DNA of 64,000 bases from assembly GCF_020511115.1 (NCBI RefSeq), contig NZ_JAJAVH010000001.1, positions 496,001 through 560,000 of the forward strand, given 5' to 3'. This DNA is from Luteimonas panaciterrae (GTDB lineage Bacteria > Pseudomonadota > Gammaproteobacteria > Xanthomonadales > Xanthomonadaceae). Both the position numbers and the translations under genes were made by a program. Below are positions 46,820 to 55,375 of this stretch, piece by piece. The notes beneath the pieces are model-generated. The model did not search any database, was not told the DNA's origin, and was given only the letters and a program-made list of their open reading frames with translations. Positions within the stretch are counted from its first letter, which is position 1. Every line of letters begins with the position of its first letter.

Positions 46820-48238
46820 GTGGACACGCTCCTGTTGTCGCGGATCCAGTTCGGCTTCGTGATTTCGTGCCACATCCTGTTTCCGGCCTTCACCATCGGG
46901 CTGGCGAGCTGGCTGGCCTTCCTGGAATTCCGCTGGCTGCGCACACGCGATCGCGTCTGGCTCGATCTGTATGCGTTCTGGCTGAAGGTCTTCGCGGTCT
47001 CGTTCGGCATGGGTGTGGTGTCGGGCATCGTGATGAGTTTCCAGTTCGGCACCAACTGGTCGGTGCTGTCGGAACGGGCGGGCAACATCCTCGGTCCGCT
47101 GCTGTCGTACGAGGTGCTCACCGCGTTCTTCCTGGAAGCGACGTTCCTCGGCGTGATGCTGTTCGGCATGCGGCGCGTGCCGGAGAGACTGCATTTCCTC
47201 GCCACATGCATGGTGGCGCTGGGCACGCTGATCTCCACGTTCTGGATCATCTCGGCCAACAGCTGGATGCAGACGCCGGCCGGTTACACCCTGGTCGACG
47301 GTGCCGACGGTATCGGTATTTTTGAACCGGATGACTGGTGGCGGATCGTCTTCAATCCTTCGTTCCCATACCGGCTGGCGCACATGGTGCTGGCCGCGTT
47401 CCTCACCACCTGTTTCGTGATCGGAGGTGTCAGCGCGCGTTATCTGCATCGCGGCGAGCACGCCGATGCGGCGAAGCGGATGCTGAGGCTGGCGGTGGTG
47501 TTCGCGGCGATCACGGTGCCGTTGCAGATCTTCGCCGGCGATCAGCATGGCTTGAACGCGCTCGAGCATCAGCCGATCAAGGTCGCGGCCATGGAGGCGC
47601 ACTGGAAGAGCGAGGGCGAGGGAGAAGGCGTGCCGCTGGTGTTGTTCGCGGTGCCGAACGAGGCGCGGGAACGCAACGATCACGAGATCGCGATTCCGCG
47701 GCTGGGCAGCTTGATCCTCACGCACTCCATGAATGGCGAGATTCCGCCGCTGACCTCGGTGCCGCGCGATCAGCGGCCGCCGGTGAAGCCGGTGTTCTAT
47801 GCGTTCCGGGTGATGGTGGGGCTGGGCGTGGCGATGCTGGCGCTGATGCTGCTGTCGTTGTGGATGTGGTGGCGCAAGCGGTTGTTCACCACGCGCTGGG
47901 TGCTGGTCGGATGGCGTGCGATGACGTTGTCCGGCTTCATCGCCATCCTCGCCGGCTGGTATGTGGCGGAGATCGGGCGGCAGCCGTATGTGGTGTATGG
48001 ATTGTTGCGCACGGCCGATGCGGTGAGTCCGACACTCGCCGCCGGCAGCGTGCTGGCTTCACTGCTCGTCTTCGTCACGGTGTATCTGGCCGTATTCGGT
48101 GCGGGTGTCTGGTATCTGTTCAAGCTGATCCGCAAGGGGCCGCAGCCGTTCGATCTTCCGGCGATGGAGGAGGGCAAGGACAAGCGGCCTGCACGTCCGT
48201 TGTCGGTGGCGGATGAACCCTGGGAGGGACAGACATGA
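46820..48238 (+). CDS. cioA: Cytochrome bd-type (cyanide-insensitive) oxidase subunit I
   Basis: 472 residues with nine or so membrane helices. RIQFGFVISCHILFPAFTIG contains the haem-ligand His near residue 18. GVVSGIVMSFQFGTNW, LEATFLGVML with the conserved Glu, WIISANSWMQTPAG and SFPYRLAHMVLAAFL with the second haem His are family marks. The quinol loop is of the short type seen in CIO oxidases, and GRQPYVVYGLLRTADAVSP is conserved. It oxidises quinol and reduces O2. It forms an operon with cioB, overlapping by 4 bp (ATGA), and is divergent from the ECF sigma gene. Confidence 0.94.
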   Translation: MDTLLLSRIQFGFVISCHILFPAFTIGLASWLAFLEFRWLRTRDRVWLDLYAFWLKVFAVSFGMGVVSGIVMSFQFGTNWSVLSERAGNILGPLLSYEVLTAFFLEATFLGVMLFGMRRVPERLHFLATCMVALGTLISTFWIISANSWMQTPAGYTLVDGADGIGIFEPDDWWRIVFNPSFPYRLAHMVLAAFLTTCFVIGGVSARYLHRGEHADAAKRMLRLAVVFAAITVPLQIFAGDQHGLNALEHQPIKVAAMEAHWKSEGEGEGVPLVLFAVPNEARERNDHEIAIPRLGSLILTHSMNGEIPPLTSVPRDQRPPVKPVFYAFRVMVGLGVAMLALMLLSLWMWWRKRLFTTRWVLVGWRAMTLSGFIAILAGWYVAEIGRQPYVVYGLLRTADAVSPTLAAGSVLASLLVFVTVYLAVFGAGVWYLFKLIRKGPQPFDLPAMEEGKDKRPARPLSVADEPWEGQT

Positions 48239-49245
48239 TCGAGCACTGGCTGCCCATCCTCTGGTTCTGCGTGATCGGCTTCGGCGTGCTGATGTACGTG
48301 CTGCTCGATGGTTTCGTGCTGGGCCTCGGCATCCTGGCGCCGTTCGCCGAGGACGAGAAGCAGCTCGACCACATGATGAACACCGCCGCGCCGATCTGGG
48401 ACGGCAACGAGACCTGGCTGGTGCTGGGCGGTGCGGGATTGCTGGCGGCGTTTCCGAAGGCGTATGCGCTGATCCTGTCGGCGCTGTACCTGCCGGTGCT
48501 GCTGATGCTGATCGCGCTGGTGTTCCGCGGCGTCGCGTTCGAATTCCGCTTCAAGGCGCATCGCGCCAAGCGCTGGTGGGGCGCGGCGTTCGCGCTCGGG
48601 TCGTTGTTCGCGGCATTCGCGCAGGGGGTGATCCTGGGCGCGATCGTCGAGGGCATGCCGCTGGCCGACGGCAAGTACATCGGCGGCGCGTTCGGCTGGT
48701 TCAGCCCGTTCTCGATGCTGACCGGCGTGGCGGTGGTGTTCGGCTACGCGTTGCTCGGCTCGACCTGGCTGATCCTGAAGACCGAGGGCGCGATGCAGCA
48801 GGTGGCGCGCACCCTGGCCCGGCCGCTGGTGCTGGTGGTGGTGGCCTTCATGGGGTTGGTGAGCGCGTGGCTGCCGTTCCTCGACTCGCGGATCATGGCG
48901 CGCTGGTTCGAGGGTGGGAATTTCTGGTGGCTCTCGCCCATCCCGCTGCTGGTGCTGGCGAATGCGTTCTGGCTGTGGCGCGCGGCGATGCATCGGGATC
49001 GCGACGCCCGGCCGTTCATGCTGACGCTGAGTTTCTTCGCGCTCGGCTTCGCCGGTCTCGTGCTCGGCATCTGGCCGTATCTGGTGCCGCCGGTGCTGAC
49101 GATCTGGCAGGCGGCCTCGCCGCCATCGTCGCAGGCGTTCGTGCTGGTGGGGCTGGTCGTGCTGCTGCCGGCGATCCTTGGCTACACCTACTGGTCGTAC
49201 TCGGTGTTCAGGGGAAAGATCGCGGCGGATGCGGGATACCACTAG
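48235..49245 (+). CDS. cioB: Cytochrome bd-type oxidase subunit II
   Basis: 336 residues, mostly membrane helices. The family signatures LYVLLDGFVLGLGIL-like N-terminus (MYVLLDGFVLGLGILAPF), MNTAAPIWDGNETWLVLGG and the C-terminal GYTYWSYSVFRGK are intact. It is the partner of CioA in the heterodimeric quinol oxidase. The start codon overlaps the cioA stop, so production is coupled. No CydX-like small ORF was recognised after it. Confidence 0.95.
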   Translation: MIEHWLPILWFCVIGFGVLMYVLLDGFVLGLGILAPFAEDEKQLDHMMNTAAPIWDGNETWLVLGGAGLLAAFPKAYALILSALYLPVLLMLIALVFRGVAFEFRFKAHRAKRWWGAAFALGSLFAAFAQGVILGAIVEGMPLADGKYIGGAFGWFSPFSMLTGVAVVFGYALLGSTWLILKTEGAMQQVARTLARPLVLVVVAFMGLVSAWLPFLDSRIMARWFEGGNFWWLSPIPLLVLANAFWLWRAAMHRDRDARPFMLTLSFFALGFAGLVLGIWPYLVPPVLTIWQAASPPSSQAFVLVGLVVLLPAILGYTYWSYSVFRGKIAADAGYH

Positions 49246-49358
49246 CCAGCGTTTTCAATACGCCAGCGGAAAAACCGTGAAAATCGGCGATCGGAATCGC
49301 AAAAGAAGGTAAGCTTCGGCCGTTGTTTCCGAAGCTTCCGAGAGCCCGTTCCGGCTGC

Positions 49359-49631
49359 ATGCACGCCTACGTCTACAAGAGCCAGCGCAAGGCCGATACT
49401 TACGTCTATCTCGCCGCCCGCGATGATTTCGCGGTGCTGCCCGAACCCCTGCGCAGCCAGCTGGGGCCGTTGAGCTTCGTGCTGGATGTGGCGCTGACGC
49501 CGGATCGCAAGCTGGCGCGCGAGGATGCTGCGGCGGTGCGGGCCAATCTCGCCAGTCGTGGGTTCCATCTGCAGTTCCCGCCGACGCTCGGGCAGGACCC
49601 GATAACGGAGGATTGGGGGACCGATGCCTGA
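49359..49631 (+). CDS. ycgL: YcgL-domain protein
   Basis: 90 residues starting [20 protein letters not shown], with the YcgL pattern of a small alpha/beta fold ([19 protein letters not shown]) and a C-terminal [12 protein letters not shown], close to E. coli YcgL's YYLQLPPP. Function unknown. Its stop overlaps the next gene's start by 8 bp, so the ankyrin protein is probably translationally coupled to it. The ATG at 49359 is chosen over 49323 by family length. Confidence 0.85.
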   Translation: MHAYVYKSQRKADTYVYLAARDDFAVLPEPLRSQLGPLSFVLDVALTPDRKLAREDAAAVRANLASRGFHLQFPPTLGQDPITEDWGTDA

Positions 49632-52600
49632 ACCATCGCGTCCGACGCCATCGCGCCCGAACCGGCGATCGATGATCGCGCTCGCATTGGGCGTGGGACT
49701 GGCGTTGCTGACCGGATTCGGCGGCGTGCTGGCGGTGCTGGGCGGGTGGCTGGCGCAACCGGTGCTGGCGCTGGCGCTGCGCTGGTGGCGCGGCGAGGCG
49801 CGTGAAGACGCCAAGAAAACGCTCGATACCGTGGCGCTGCGCCAGGATCTGTTGGCATTGGGCCTGTTGTGGGGCGGGACGCTGCTGGCGACCGCCGCCT
49901 TGGTGGTGTGGCCGCTGACGGCGCTGCGCGAGAGCGGCAGCCTGGGTGCCGTGCTCGGGCTGAGCGCCGTGGTCGGTCTCGGCGTGGTCGGCCTGTGGCG
50001 GACCTGGCCACTGTGGCGGGCCGTGGAGCGTGAAGGCGGCAGCCTGGCGCAACGTTGGCACCAGTTCGGCGAAAGCGATGCCAGCGGCTGGCAGGGTGTC
50101 GCGGCCGCGGCGTGCGTGGCGGTGGTGCTGACGCTGGTGCTGGTGCTGGCCTGGCCGGACTTGCTGCCGCAGGGCGCGCGCTGGGGCCTGGCTGTGCTCG
50201 CCGCGATCGCCTGGCCACTGCTGCATGGCGCCTTGCAGCGCTTCGCGGCACCGGCGGCGCTGTCGTTGCCCGTGATCGAGATGCCCGGCGTCATCGCCGC
50301 GGCCGCGCCGGAAATCGACGGCGATCCAACCACACTCCTGTTCGATGCCGCGCGCCGAGGCCGCGTCGATCGCGCGCTCGAACTGCTCGATGCCGGCGCC
50401 GATGCCTTCGCGCTCCCGCCCACGGACGAGCGCGACCAGCGCAACCTGCCGGTGCTGGCGGCGGTGCTGCCGGACCTGCGCCTGCTGCGCGGCTTGATCG
50501 CGCAGGGCGTCGATCTCAACGCCGCGCATGCCGGCATGACGCCGCTGCTGGCCGCCACCCGCGACAGCTGGCACGGCCGCCCCGAGGCGGTGATGACCCT
50601 GCTCGCCAACGGCGCCGATCCGCGCGCGCGCGATGCCGACGGCAACACGCCGCTGCACCATGCCGCGCGCAGTTCCGATCCCGGCGTGGCGGCGCTGTTG
50701 CGCGATGCCGCGGCGGAGATGACGGCGCTGAACAACGACGGCCTGACGCCGCTCGGCGTCGCCTGCGCGGCCGGCAACTGGCGGCTGGCGCGTTTCCTTC
50801 TGGAGCGCGGCGCCTATCCCGAGCCGGAAGACGCCACGCCGGCTTTGCTCGCCGCATCAGGCGGCGACGAGGACGACTGCGCCGGCGTCACCCTGCTGCT
50901 GAAGAACAAGGCCAAGGTGAACGTGCGCAGCCGCGACGGCCGCAGCGCCCTGCACGAGGCCGCCTTCGCCGGCCATGCCGAGATCGCCGCGGCCCTGATC
51001 GACGCCGGCGCCGACGTGCAGGCGCGCGATGCGGCCGGACGCACACCGCTGCTCGAAGCCGCGCGCGGCGGGCGCCTGTCCACGTTCGAGGCCTTGGTGG
51101 CGGCACGCGCCGACATCCATGCGCTCGACAACGAACAACACGATGCGTTGCAGCTGGCCAGCCGCGCCGAGATCGTGTCCTCGTCGCTGGTGCGGCGCCT
51201 GCTCGAACTCGGTGCCGATGCCACGCGCACCGATGCCGACGGCAAGCGCGCCATCGACCATGCCGCGAGCGCCGGCCGCTGGACGCTGGTGGCGGTGCTC
51301 GATCCCGACTATCCGCTACCCTCGGCGGTCGCCGCCGAAGCCGGTGACGAGCTGTTGACCGGCCGGTCACCGCCGGATCGCGCGCCACTCTCGCTGCTGC
51401 GCGACGCCTTGCGCGAGCAGCGCTTCGAAGGTCACGAACGCTTGTTGTCGCTGCTGTCGCCAACCGAACTCGGCGGCCTGCTTGTCGATGCCGAGGCGCC
51501 GTTGTCGATTCCGCGCATCGAATGGTTGCTTGCGCAGGGCGCCGATCCCGAGGCGCGCGATGCGCATGGCGACACGCCGGCGTTCACGCTGCTCGCGCAG
51601 GGACCGGCCGCGGTGCCGGCATTGCAGGTGTTGCTGCGTGCCGGCGCTTCTCCGGCCGGCAGCGGTGGACTCGCGCGCTTCCTCGATGCCTGCGCCGCCG
51701 GCGATCAGGCCGGTCGCGGGCTGGAGCAATTCGCGCTAGAACTGCTCGAACGCGGTGCCGATCCGCATACGGTCTCGAAGACCGGCAGCCCGCCGCTGTC
51801 GCTGGCGGTGCGTCTGGGCTGGTCGCGCTTGCTCGAACGTCTCGTCGCGCACGGCGTCGACCTCGACGCGCGCGATGCCCACGGCATGACCGCGCTGCAC
51901 CTGTGCGCTGCCCTGGCGCGCGAGCCGGCGCTAAAGATCCTGATCTCGCACGGCGCCTCGCCCGACATGCGCGCCGCCGACGGACAGACGCCGCTCGGCG
52001 TCGCGCTCTCCGGCGGTCATCGCGAACTGTCCGACTGGCTCGACTGGCGCGGCTGGCCGCTGCCCAAGCGCGCGCTGCGCGACACCGATCTGCCGTCGGC
52101 GGCGATCGTCGGCGACGCCGATGCCGTGCGCCGCCTGCTCGATCTCGGCTTCGCCGTGGATACGCCCGACGTGCAGGGCTGCACCGCGCTGCTGCGTGCG
52201 GCCGGCGGCGGTCATGGCGCGGTCGTCGATCTGCTGCTCGCACGCGGCGCCGATCCGCGGCAGGCCGCGAAGACCGGCGCCACGCCGTTGTCGGCGGCGG
52301 TGAGCATGCGCCAGGGCGAGATCGTCGAACGCCTGATCAAGGCCGGCGCGCAACTCGAACAGCGTTTGCCGGGCGAAGTCACCGTGCTGATGCTGGCGGC
52401 CGCATTCGGTCTGCCCGATCTGTGCGCGCGCCTGCTCACGCATGGCGCCGACATCCACGCCGTCGACGCGCAAGGCCTGACGCCGCTGCACTGCGCCGCG
52501 CTGTACGGCTTCACCGCGCGCGATCGTCCGCGCCTGCTCGCCCTGTTCGACACGCTGCTGCTGGCCGGCGCCGAACCCGATGCCGCCGCCGCGGGCGGTG

Positions 52601-52944
52601 TCACGCCGCTGCTGCTGCTGCTCGGTGCGCGCGCCGAGCCCGGCACCGCCTGCGACGAAGATGTGGTGATGTCGGCGCTCGACCATCTGCTCGACGAGGA
52701 AGTCCTGCTCGACGCGCAGGACCCGCGCGGCTTCGGCCCGCTGCATCTGGCCGCGTTGCACGGTCTGCTGCGCGTCACCCAGCGCCTGCTGCGCGCCGGT
52801 TGCAATCCGGATCTGCGCGACGCCCTCAACCGCCCGCCGCGCGAGATCGCAGTGATGCGCGGCTTCGTCGACGTCGCCGCGCAGTTCGCGCCGATGCAGA
52901 CGGGGGTGTCAATGGCGCGGTTTCTGAGGGATCAGGCGGGGTGA
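49624..52944 (+). CDS. Very large membrane protein with ankyrin repeats
   Basis: 1106 residues. The first 210 carry about five membrane helices ([87 protein letters not shown]). From about 235 to the end there are some twenty ankyrin-like repeats with units such as [18 protein letters not shown] and [17 protein letters not shown]; some in the middle are degenerate. The ankyrin stack should face the cytoplasm as a protein-binding scaffold. Its last 240 bp recur, shortened, at 54774-54904 beyond the cassette array. Confidence 0.9.
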   Translation: MPEPSRPTPSRPNRRSMIALALGVGLALLTGFGGVLAVLGGWLAQPVLALALRWWRGEAREDAKKTLDTVALRQDLLALGLLWGGTLLATAALVVWPLTALRESGSLGAVLGLSAVVGLGVVGLWRTWPLWRAVEREGGSLAQRWHQFGESDASGWQGVAAAACVAVVLTLVLVLAWPDLLPQGARWGLAVLAAIAWPLLHGALQRFAAPAALSLPVIEMPGVIAAAAPEIDGDPTTLLFDAARRGRVDRALELLDAGADAFALPPTDERDQRNLPVLAAVLPDLRLLRGLIAQGVDLNAAHAGMTPLLAATRDSWHGRPEAVMTLLANGADPRARDADGNTPLHHAARSSDPGVAALLRDAAAEMTALNNDGLTPLGVACAAGNWRLARFLLERGAYPEPEDATPALLAASGGDEDDCAGVTLLLKNKAKVNVRSRDGRSALHEAAFAGHAEIAAALIDAGADVQARDAAGRTPLLEAARGGRLSTFEALVAARADIHALDNEQHDALQLASRAEIVSSSLVRRLLELGADATRTDADGKRAIDHAASAGRWTLVAVLDPDYPLPSAVAAEAGDELLTGRSPPDRAPLSLLRDALREQRFEGHERLLSLLSPTELGGLLVDAEAPLSIPRIEWLLAQGADPEARDAHGDTPAFTLLAQGPAAVPALQVLLRAGASPAGSGGLARFLDACAAGDQAGRGLEQFALELLERGADPHTVSKTGSPPLSLAVRLGWSRLLERLVAHGVDLDARDAHGMTALHLCAALAREPALKILISHGASPDMRAADGQTPLGVALSGGHRELSDWLDWRGWPLPKRALRDTDLPSAAIVGDADAVRRLLDLGFAVDTPDVQGCTALLRAAGGGHGAVVDLLLARGADPRQAAKTGATPLSAAVSMRQGEIVERLIKAGAQLEQRLPGEVTVLMLAAAFGLPDLCARLLTHGADIHAVDAQGLTPLHCAALYGFTARDRPRLLALFDTLLLAGAEPDAAAAGGVTPLLLLLGARAEPGTACDEDVVMSALDHLLDEEVLLDAQDPRGFGPLHLAALHGLLRVTQRLLRAGCNPDLRDALNRPPREIAVMRGFVDVAAQFAPMQTGVSMARFLRDQAG

Positions 52945-53078
52945 TTTGAACCGTTCTCCTCCGTAAGTGTGCGAGGGTAGGTAGTTCCGTAAGTGTTAGA
53001 GCCCAGCTTTCTCAGTTAATGAGACAAAAATGCGGTTCTGTAACCATGCGTCAATCCGACGCATGCTGAGCCACGCTC
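52945..53078. other. Left junction of the cassette array
   Basis: 134 bp between the ankyrin stop and the first cassette gene. It contains a direct repeat TCCGTAAGTGT at about 52971 and 52987, and GTTAGAG at 52995-53001, which may be a degenerate attC/attI core, but this is weak. A short hairpin, GCGTCAATCCGACGC, is at about 53048-53062. Confidence 0.4.
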
Positions 53079-53249
53079 ATGTACTTCAAACTTTATAAGG
53101 ATACTGGCGGCTATTGGCGCTGGACGTTGTACTCCGCTAACAACAGGAAGATCGCCGATTCTGGCGAGGGTTATCACAATAAGTCGGACGCGGAGGCCGG
53201 GATCAACCTGGTTAAATCCACCGGGTATTCCACCCCAGTCAAAGAGTAG
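53079..53249 (+). CDS. DUF1508 (YegP-like) small protein, cassette gene 1
   Basis: 56 residues: MYFKLYKDTGGYWRWTLYSA, then NNRKIADSGEGYHNKSDAEAGINLVK pattern. This is a single DUF1508 repeat (E. coli YegP has two in tandem). DUF1508 proteins are a frequent cargo of integron cassettes in my knowledge, which fits the location. No ribosome site is visible, common for cassette genes. Too short for most ORF length cut-offs. Function of the family is unclear. Confidence 0.85.
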   Translation: MYFKLYKDTGGYWRWTLYSANNRKIADSGEGYHNKSDAEAGINLVKSTGYSTPVKE

Positions 53250-53265
53250 GCCTCACCTATTTTTT

Positions 53266-53285
53266 GGGCGGGCGCTGGCTCGCCC
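53266..53285 (+). terminator. Hairpin between cassette gene 1 and its attC
   Basis: GGGCG and CGCCC arms around a ten-base loop, with TTTTTT before and CTCTTTCTT after. It could end transcription of cassette 1. The stem is short. Confidence 0.35.
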
Positions 53286-53312
53286 CTCTTTCTTCAGTCG
53301 CGCTATGCTCAG

Positions 53313-53371
53313 TATTAACAATTCATTCAAACCAAAGTGCCTCGTGACTCGGATTACTTCAGGTGTTAGGC
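53313..53371 (+). other. attC recombination site 1
   Basis: 59 bp. The left core TATTAAC is followed by AATTCATTCAAACC; the right half ATTACTTCAGGT is followed by core GTTAGGC at 53365-53371. The right core is perfect GTTRRRY. The left core departs from RYYYAAC at its first two bases. Confidence 0.8.
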
Positions 53372-53422
53372 GGCAAATAAGCATCGAACTTCGATGAAGA
53401 TAACGATCGAACTTGACGGGGC

Positions 53423-53722
53423 ATGGCGATCCCGCGCCACTGGCGTCGTACGACGCATGGCCCATGCTTCCATTCGTGGATTGTCGGGCTCGGTGTCTTG
53501 GCACTCCTTTGCTATTTCGCGTATGCGGTAGATGCGGCTAAGCAAAAACGCGTCAAAGAGAGAGCAATGGATGTTGTGCGCGAGGCCAATGCGGAAAAAC
53601 CTGCAACCGGTAAACGAACGCGCAAGCAGTCATGGGAGTACGGTGAAGCCGAGGAGCGTATCGGGGAGCGGATGTTGCTTGGTCTTCCATCCGAGCCGCT
53701 GCCTCAAAAAAAAGACTACTGA
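53423..53722 (+). CDS. Small membrane-anchored hypothetical protein, cassette gene 2
   Basis: 99 residues: a basic N-terminus, one hydrophobic helix (WIVGLGVLALLCYFAYAV, about 19-36), then a charged tail with AAKQKRVKERAMDVVREA and ending PLPQKKDY. A competing short ORF opens at 53394 (MKITIELDGAWRSRATG) in another frame, so either the true start is uncertain or one frame has shifted. No family recognised. It lies between attC sites 1 and 2. Confidence 0.5.
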   Translation: MAIPRHWRRTTHGPCFHSWIVGLGVLALLCYFAYAVDAAKQKRVKERAMDVVREANAEKPATGKRTRKQSWEYGEAEERIGERMLLGLPSEPLPQKKDY

Positions 53723-53799
53723 AACGGCAAGTGATCGATAATCGGCAGCCCGGGTGGTCGGCTGCCACTTCACGGCGCGATTTAACTCAGATGTTAGGT
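53723..53799 (+). other. Degenerate attC site 2
   Basis: The right end TTTAACTCAGAT plus core GTTAGGT (53793-53799) matches the other attC sites. The left half is not recognisable as RYYYAAC. An inner hairpin, GGCAGCC/GGCTGCC (53744-53766), with AAGTG/CACTT further out, keeps the foldable shape. Probably a decayed or divergent attC. Confidence 0.55.
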
Positions 53800-53804
53800 G
53801 CCCA

Positions 53805-54074
53805 ATGAAGCCTATGCAGTTCCGGATTGAGTATATGTCAGTGCTGCGAGGCATGGGTTATGTTATTGCTCGACAAATGACGTATGAGGAGTTTTCTCTT
53901 CCCGAGAGTCCCGGCCTTGGAGGCGTTCCAATCAAGTGCCTTCTGTCACAGCCGAGATCATTAAGGGCTGATGGCGCTTTAGATTTTACAGTCTTTGCTT
54001 TCCAGTTAGCGTTGTCGACAGACTCCGCCAAGCTATCGGTAGGCCAACTCGTTGAACTCTCCGGTGAGTGCGCC
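53805..54074 (+). CDS. Hypothetical protein, cassette gene 3
   Basis: 89 to 90 residues starting MKPMQFRIEYMSVLRGMGYV five bases after the preceding attC core, and ending SGECA with its TAA stop inside the GCCTAAC core of attC 3 (54072-54078). This start and stop placement is the hallmark of an integron cassette. The sequence looks like a small alpha/beta protein (a DUF with EFSLPESPGLGGVPIKCLL) without signal or membrane helix. No family recognised. Confidence 0.75.
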
Positions 54075-54132
54075 TAACAATTAATTCAAGATGAAGCCAC
54101 TTGGCGGCTCGGACTTAATTCAGGCGTTACCC
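54072..54132 (+). other. attC recombination site 3
   Basis: 61 bp: core GCCTAAC (54072-54078), AATTAATTCAAG, a central AGCC/GGCT hairpin, CTTAATTCAGGC and core GTTACCC (54126-54132). AATTCAAG against CTTAATT leaves one unpaired base, like the extrahelical base that gives attC its strand choice. Confidence 0.88.
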
Positions 54133-54136
54133 ATCA

Positions 54137-54544
54137 ATGAAAACGCCCCGTACTCTTTTGATGCTTCTCCTGGCAAGTGGGTGCGCCGGATGCGATCCAA
54201 TTTCCAAAATAAACGTGGCAATTGACAGTTCAACAACCAAAGGGATGGATTGCGCGATACAGGCGTTACACGCAGAAGGTCTGAACACAGGCGATGTCGA
54301 GAACACGCAAGATGTGACGGTGCAGGCCGGAAGTATCTACATGGGGCTCCATGCACGGCAAGGCGGATACGACATTTACACGTCTAGGGTCGGTAGTCCA
54401 CATACATGTACCGAGATTGAGCGGTTTTCTCCTTACATGAGGCGAGCCGTTAAAGCTGTTTCCACGCAATGCTCCGGGCCAACACCTCCAATAATCAAAG
54501 TTAAGCTCCCAACCGAGGGATGCGGAGTTCGTGTTGATGGCTAA
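54137..54544 (+). CDS. Putative lipoprotein, cassette gene 4
   Basis: 135 residues beginning MKTPRTLLMLLLASGCAGC, a lipoprotein-type signal with Cys at 16 or 19. The mature part has several Cys (GMDCAIQAL, HTCTEIERF, STQCSGP, EGCGVRV) that could form disulfides, suiting a periplasmic or surface location. The gene starts five bases after the attC 3 core and its TAA stop lies in the GGCTAAC core of attC 4. No family recognised. Possibly exported cassette cargo. Confidence 0.78.
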   Translation: MKTPRTLLMLLLASGCAGCDPISKINVAIDSSTTKGMDCAIQALHAEGLNTGDVENTQDVTVQAGSIYMGLHARQGGYDIYTSRVGSPHTCTEIERFSPYMRRAVKAVSTQCSGPTPPIIKVKLPTEGCGVRVDG

Positions 54545-54598
54545 CAATCCGTTCAAACCGACATCGCTCCGCAGTGTGGCTCAATTCAAGCGTTAGCC
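54539..54598 (+). other. attC recombination site 4
   Basis: 60 bp: core GGCTAAC (54539-54545), AATCCGTTCAAACC, central part, CTCAATTCAAGC and core GTTAGCC (54592-54598). The two outer cores are exact reverse complements, the best preserved pair in the array. Confidence 0.9.
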
Positions 54599-54606
54599 AC
54601 CCGCCC

Positions 54607-54765
54607 ATGAACCGATCGGACGCCGCCGTAGGTGCGGAACTCGCCACAAAAGAGGCTCAGCTGCTGGAAGCCGGCGAGATGCTCGCGTATCGGCATCGCG
54701 ACTACTGCGGTATGGGACTGCGTTACGCGGAGGGTCGCTTCATCTGTGGCGAGGTGGATGATTGA
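54607..54765 (+). CDS. Small hypothetical protein, cassette gene 5
   Basis: 52 residues, MNRSDAAVGAELATKEAQLL then AGEMLAYRHRDYCGMGLRYA, acidic and without signal. It starts nine bases after the attC 4 core. No attC follows; the ankyrin remnant begins within ten bases of its stop, so the cassette's own recombination site appears to have been lost. Below many length cut-offs. Family not recognised. Confidence 0.65.
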   Translation: MNRSDAAVGAELATKEAQLLEAGEMLAYRHRDYCGMGLRYAEGRFICGEVDD

Positions 54766-54773
54766 TTCTTGCG

Positions 54774-54904
54774 ATCATGTGCTCGACGAGGAAGTCGAGC
54801 TCGACGCGCAGGACCCGCGCGGCTTCGTCGATGTCGCCGCGCAGTTTGCGCTGATGCAGACAGGTGTGTCGATGGTGCGGTTCCTGCGGGATCAAGCCGG
54901 CTGA
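54774..54904 (+). pseudogene. Remnant of the 3' end of the ankyrin gene
   Basis: 131 bp closely similar to the end of the ankyrin gene at 49624-52944. It reads [18 protein letters not shown] joined directly to [20 protein letters not shown]. The parent has 44 more codons between these parts. The parental copies of GCGCGGCTTCG at 52725 and 52857 are 132 bp apart, so an in-frame deletion at this 11-bp repeat explains the join. The remnant lacks a start of its own. Confidence 0.85.
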
Positions 54905-54930
54905 GACATCGCACGGAGAACTTCCAACGA

Positions 54931-54956
54931 CCCCTCTCCCGCTTGTGGGAGAGGGG
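54931..54956. terminator. Strong hairpin ahead of the TfoX-N gene
   Basis: CCCCTCTCCC, loop GCTTGT, GGGAGAGGGG: perfect ten-bp stem. No T-run follows. Similar CCCTCTCCC palindromes are dispersed in xanthomonad genomes, so it may be a repeat as well as a transcript end. Confidence 0.5.
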
Positions 54957-54990
54957 CGGAAGGATTGCTTGATTTCAAGCGAGAATCACA

Positions 54991-55359
54991 ATGCGCACGA
55001 ATGACAATGAATTCCTGCGGTTTGTCTTTGAACAGCTCTCGGCGCTGCCCGATCTGAGCGCAGCGGATTTCTTCGGTGGCACCGGCATCAAGGCCGGCAC
55101 GGCGATGTTCGCCATGATCATGGACGGCACGCTCTACTTCGCCACCGATGAAGCCTCGCGCCAAGAGTACGTCGCGTTCGGGAGCCGACGCTTCTCGTAC
55201 CGCACGAAATCGCGCCTCGTCGAGACGAAATTCTTCGAAGTGCCGGCAGAAGTTCTCGATGATCGCGAACGGCTGGCCGAATTCGCCAAATGCGCGATCG
55301 CCGTGGTACAGGCGACCTCGCATGCGCGCACGCGAGGTCGCCGCAAGCAGGAGGGCTGA
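54991..55359 (+). CDS. TfoX N-terminal domain protein
   Basis: 122 residues with the TfoX-N pattern: FLRFVFEQLSAL, FFGGTGIKAGTAMFAMIMDG, LYFATDEASRQEYV and SYRTKSRLVETKFFEVP. TfoX in other bacteria controls natural competence, but stand-alone N-terminal domains have no proven role. The C-terminal TfoX helical domain is absent, and the tail is basic (ARTRGRRKQEG). It converges on the kef gene with 16 bp between the stops. Confidence 0.82.
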   Translation: MRTNDNEFLRFVFEQLSALPDLSAADFFGGTGIKAGTAMFAMIMDGTLYFATDEASRQEYVAFGSRRFSYRTKSRLVETKFFEVPAEVLDDRERLAEFAKCAIAVVQATSHARTRGRRKQEG

Positions 55360-55375
55360 ACCCGCCGTCCGGGGG

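Larger units (their letters stand above)
52995..54769 (+). mobile_element. Integron gene-cassette array without integrase in view (CALIN-like)
   Basis: A run of five small same-strand ORFs, visibly poorer in GC than the flanks, separated by about 60-bp imperfect palindromes that end in GTTRRRY and, in the well-kept ones, begin with RYYYAAC: the attC layout. Three are good (53313-53371, 54072-54132, 54539-54598) and one is degenerate (ends 53799). Two cassette genes take their TAA stop from the attC core, and genes start 5-9 bp after the preceding core, as in classic cassettes. No intI gene is in the window. The left limit is uncertain; the right limit is the ankyrin remnant. Confidence 0.88.

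Noticed and set aside
52971..53001. attI site at the left end of the array
   Set aside because: Only a direct repeat TCCGTAAGTGT and an imperfect GTTAGAG are present; not enough to call a primary recombination site.
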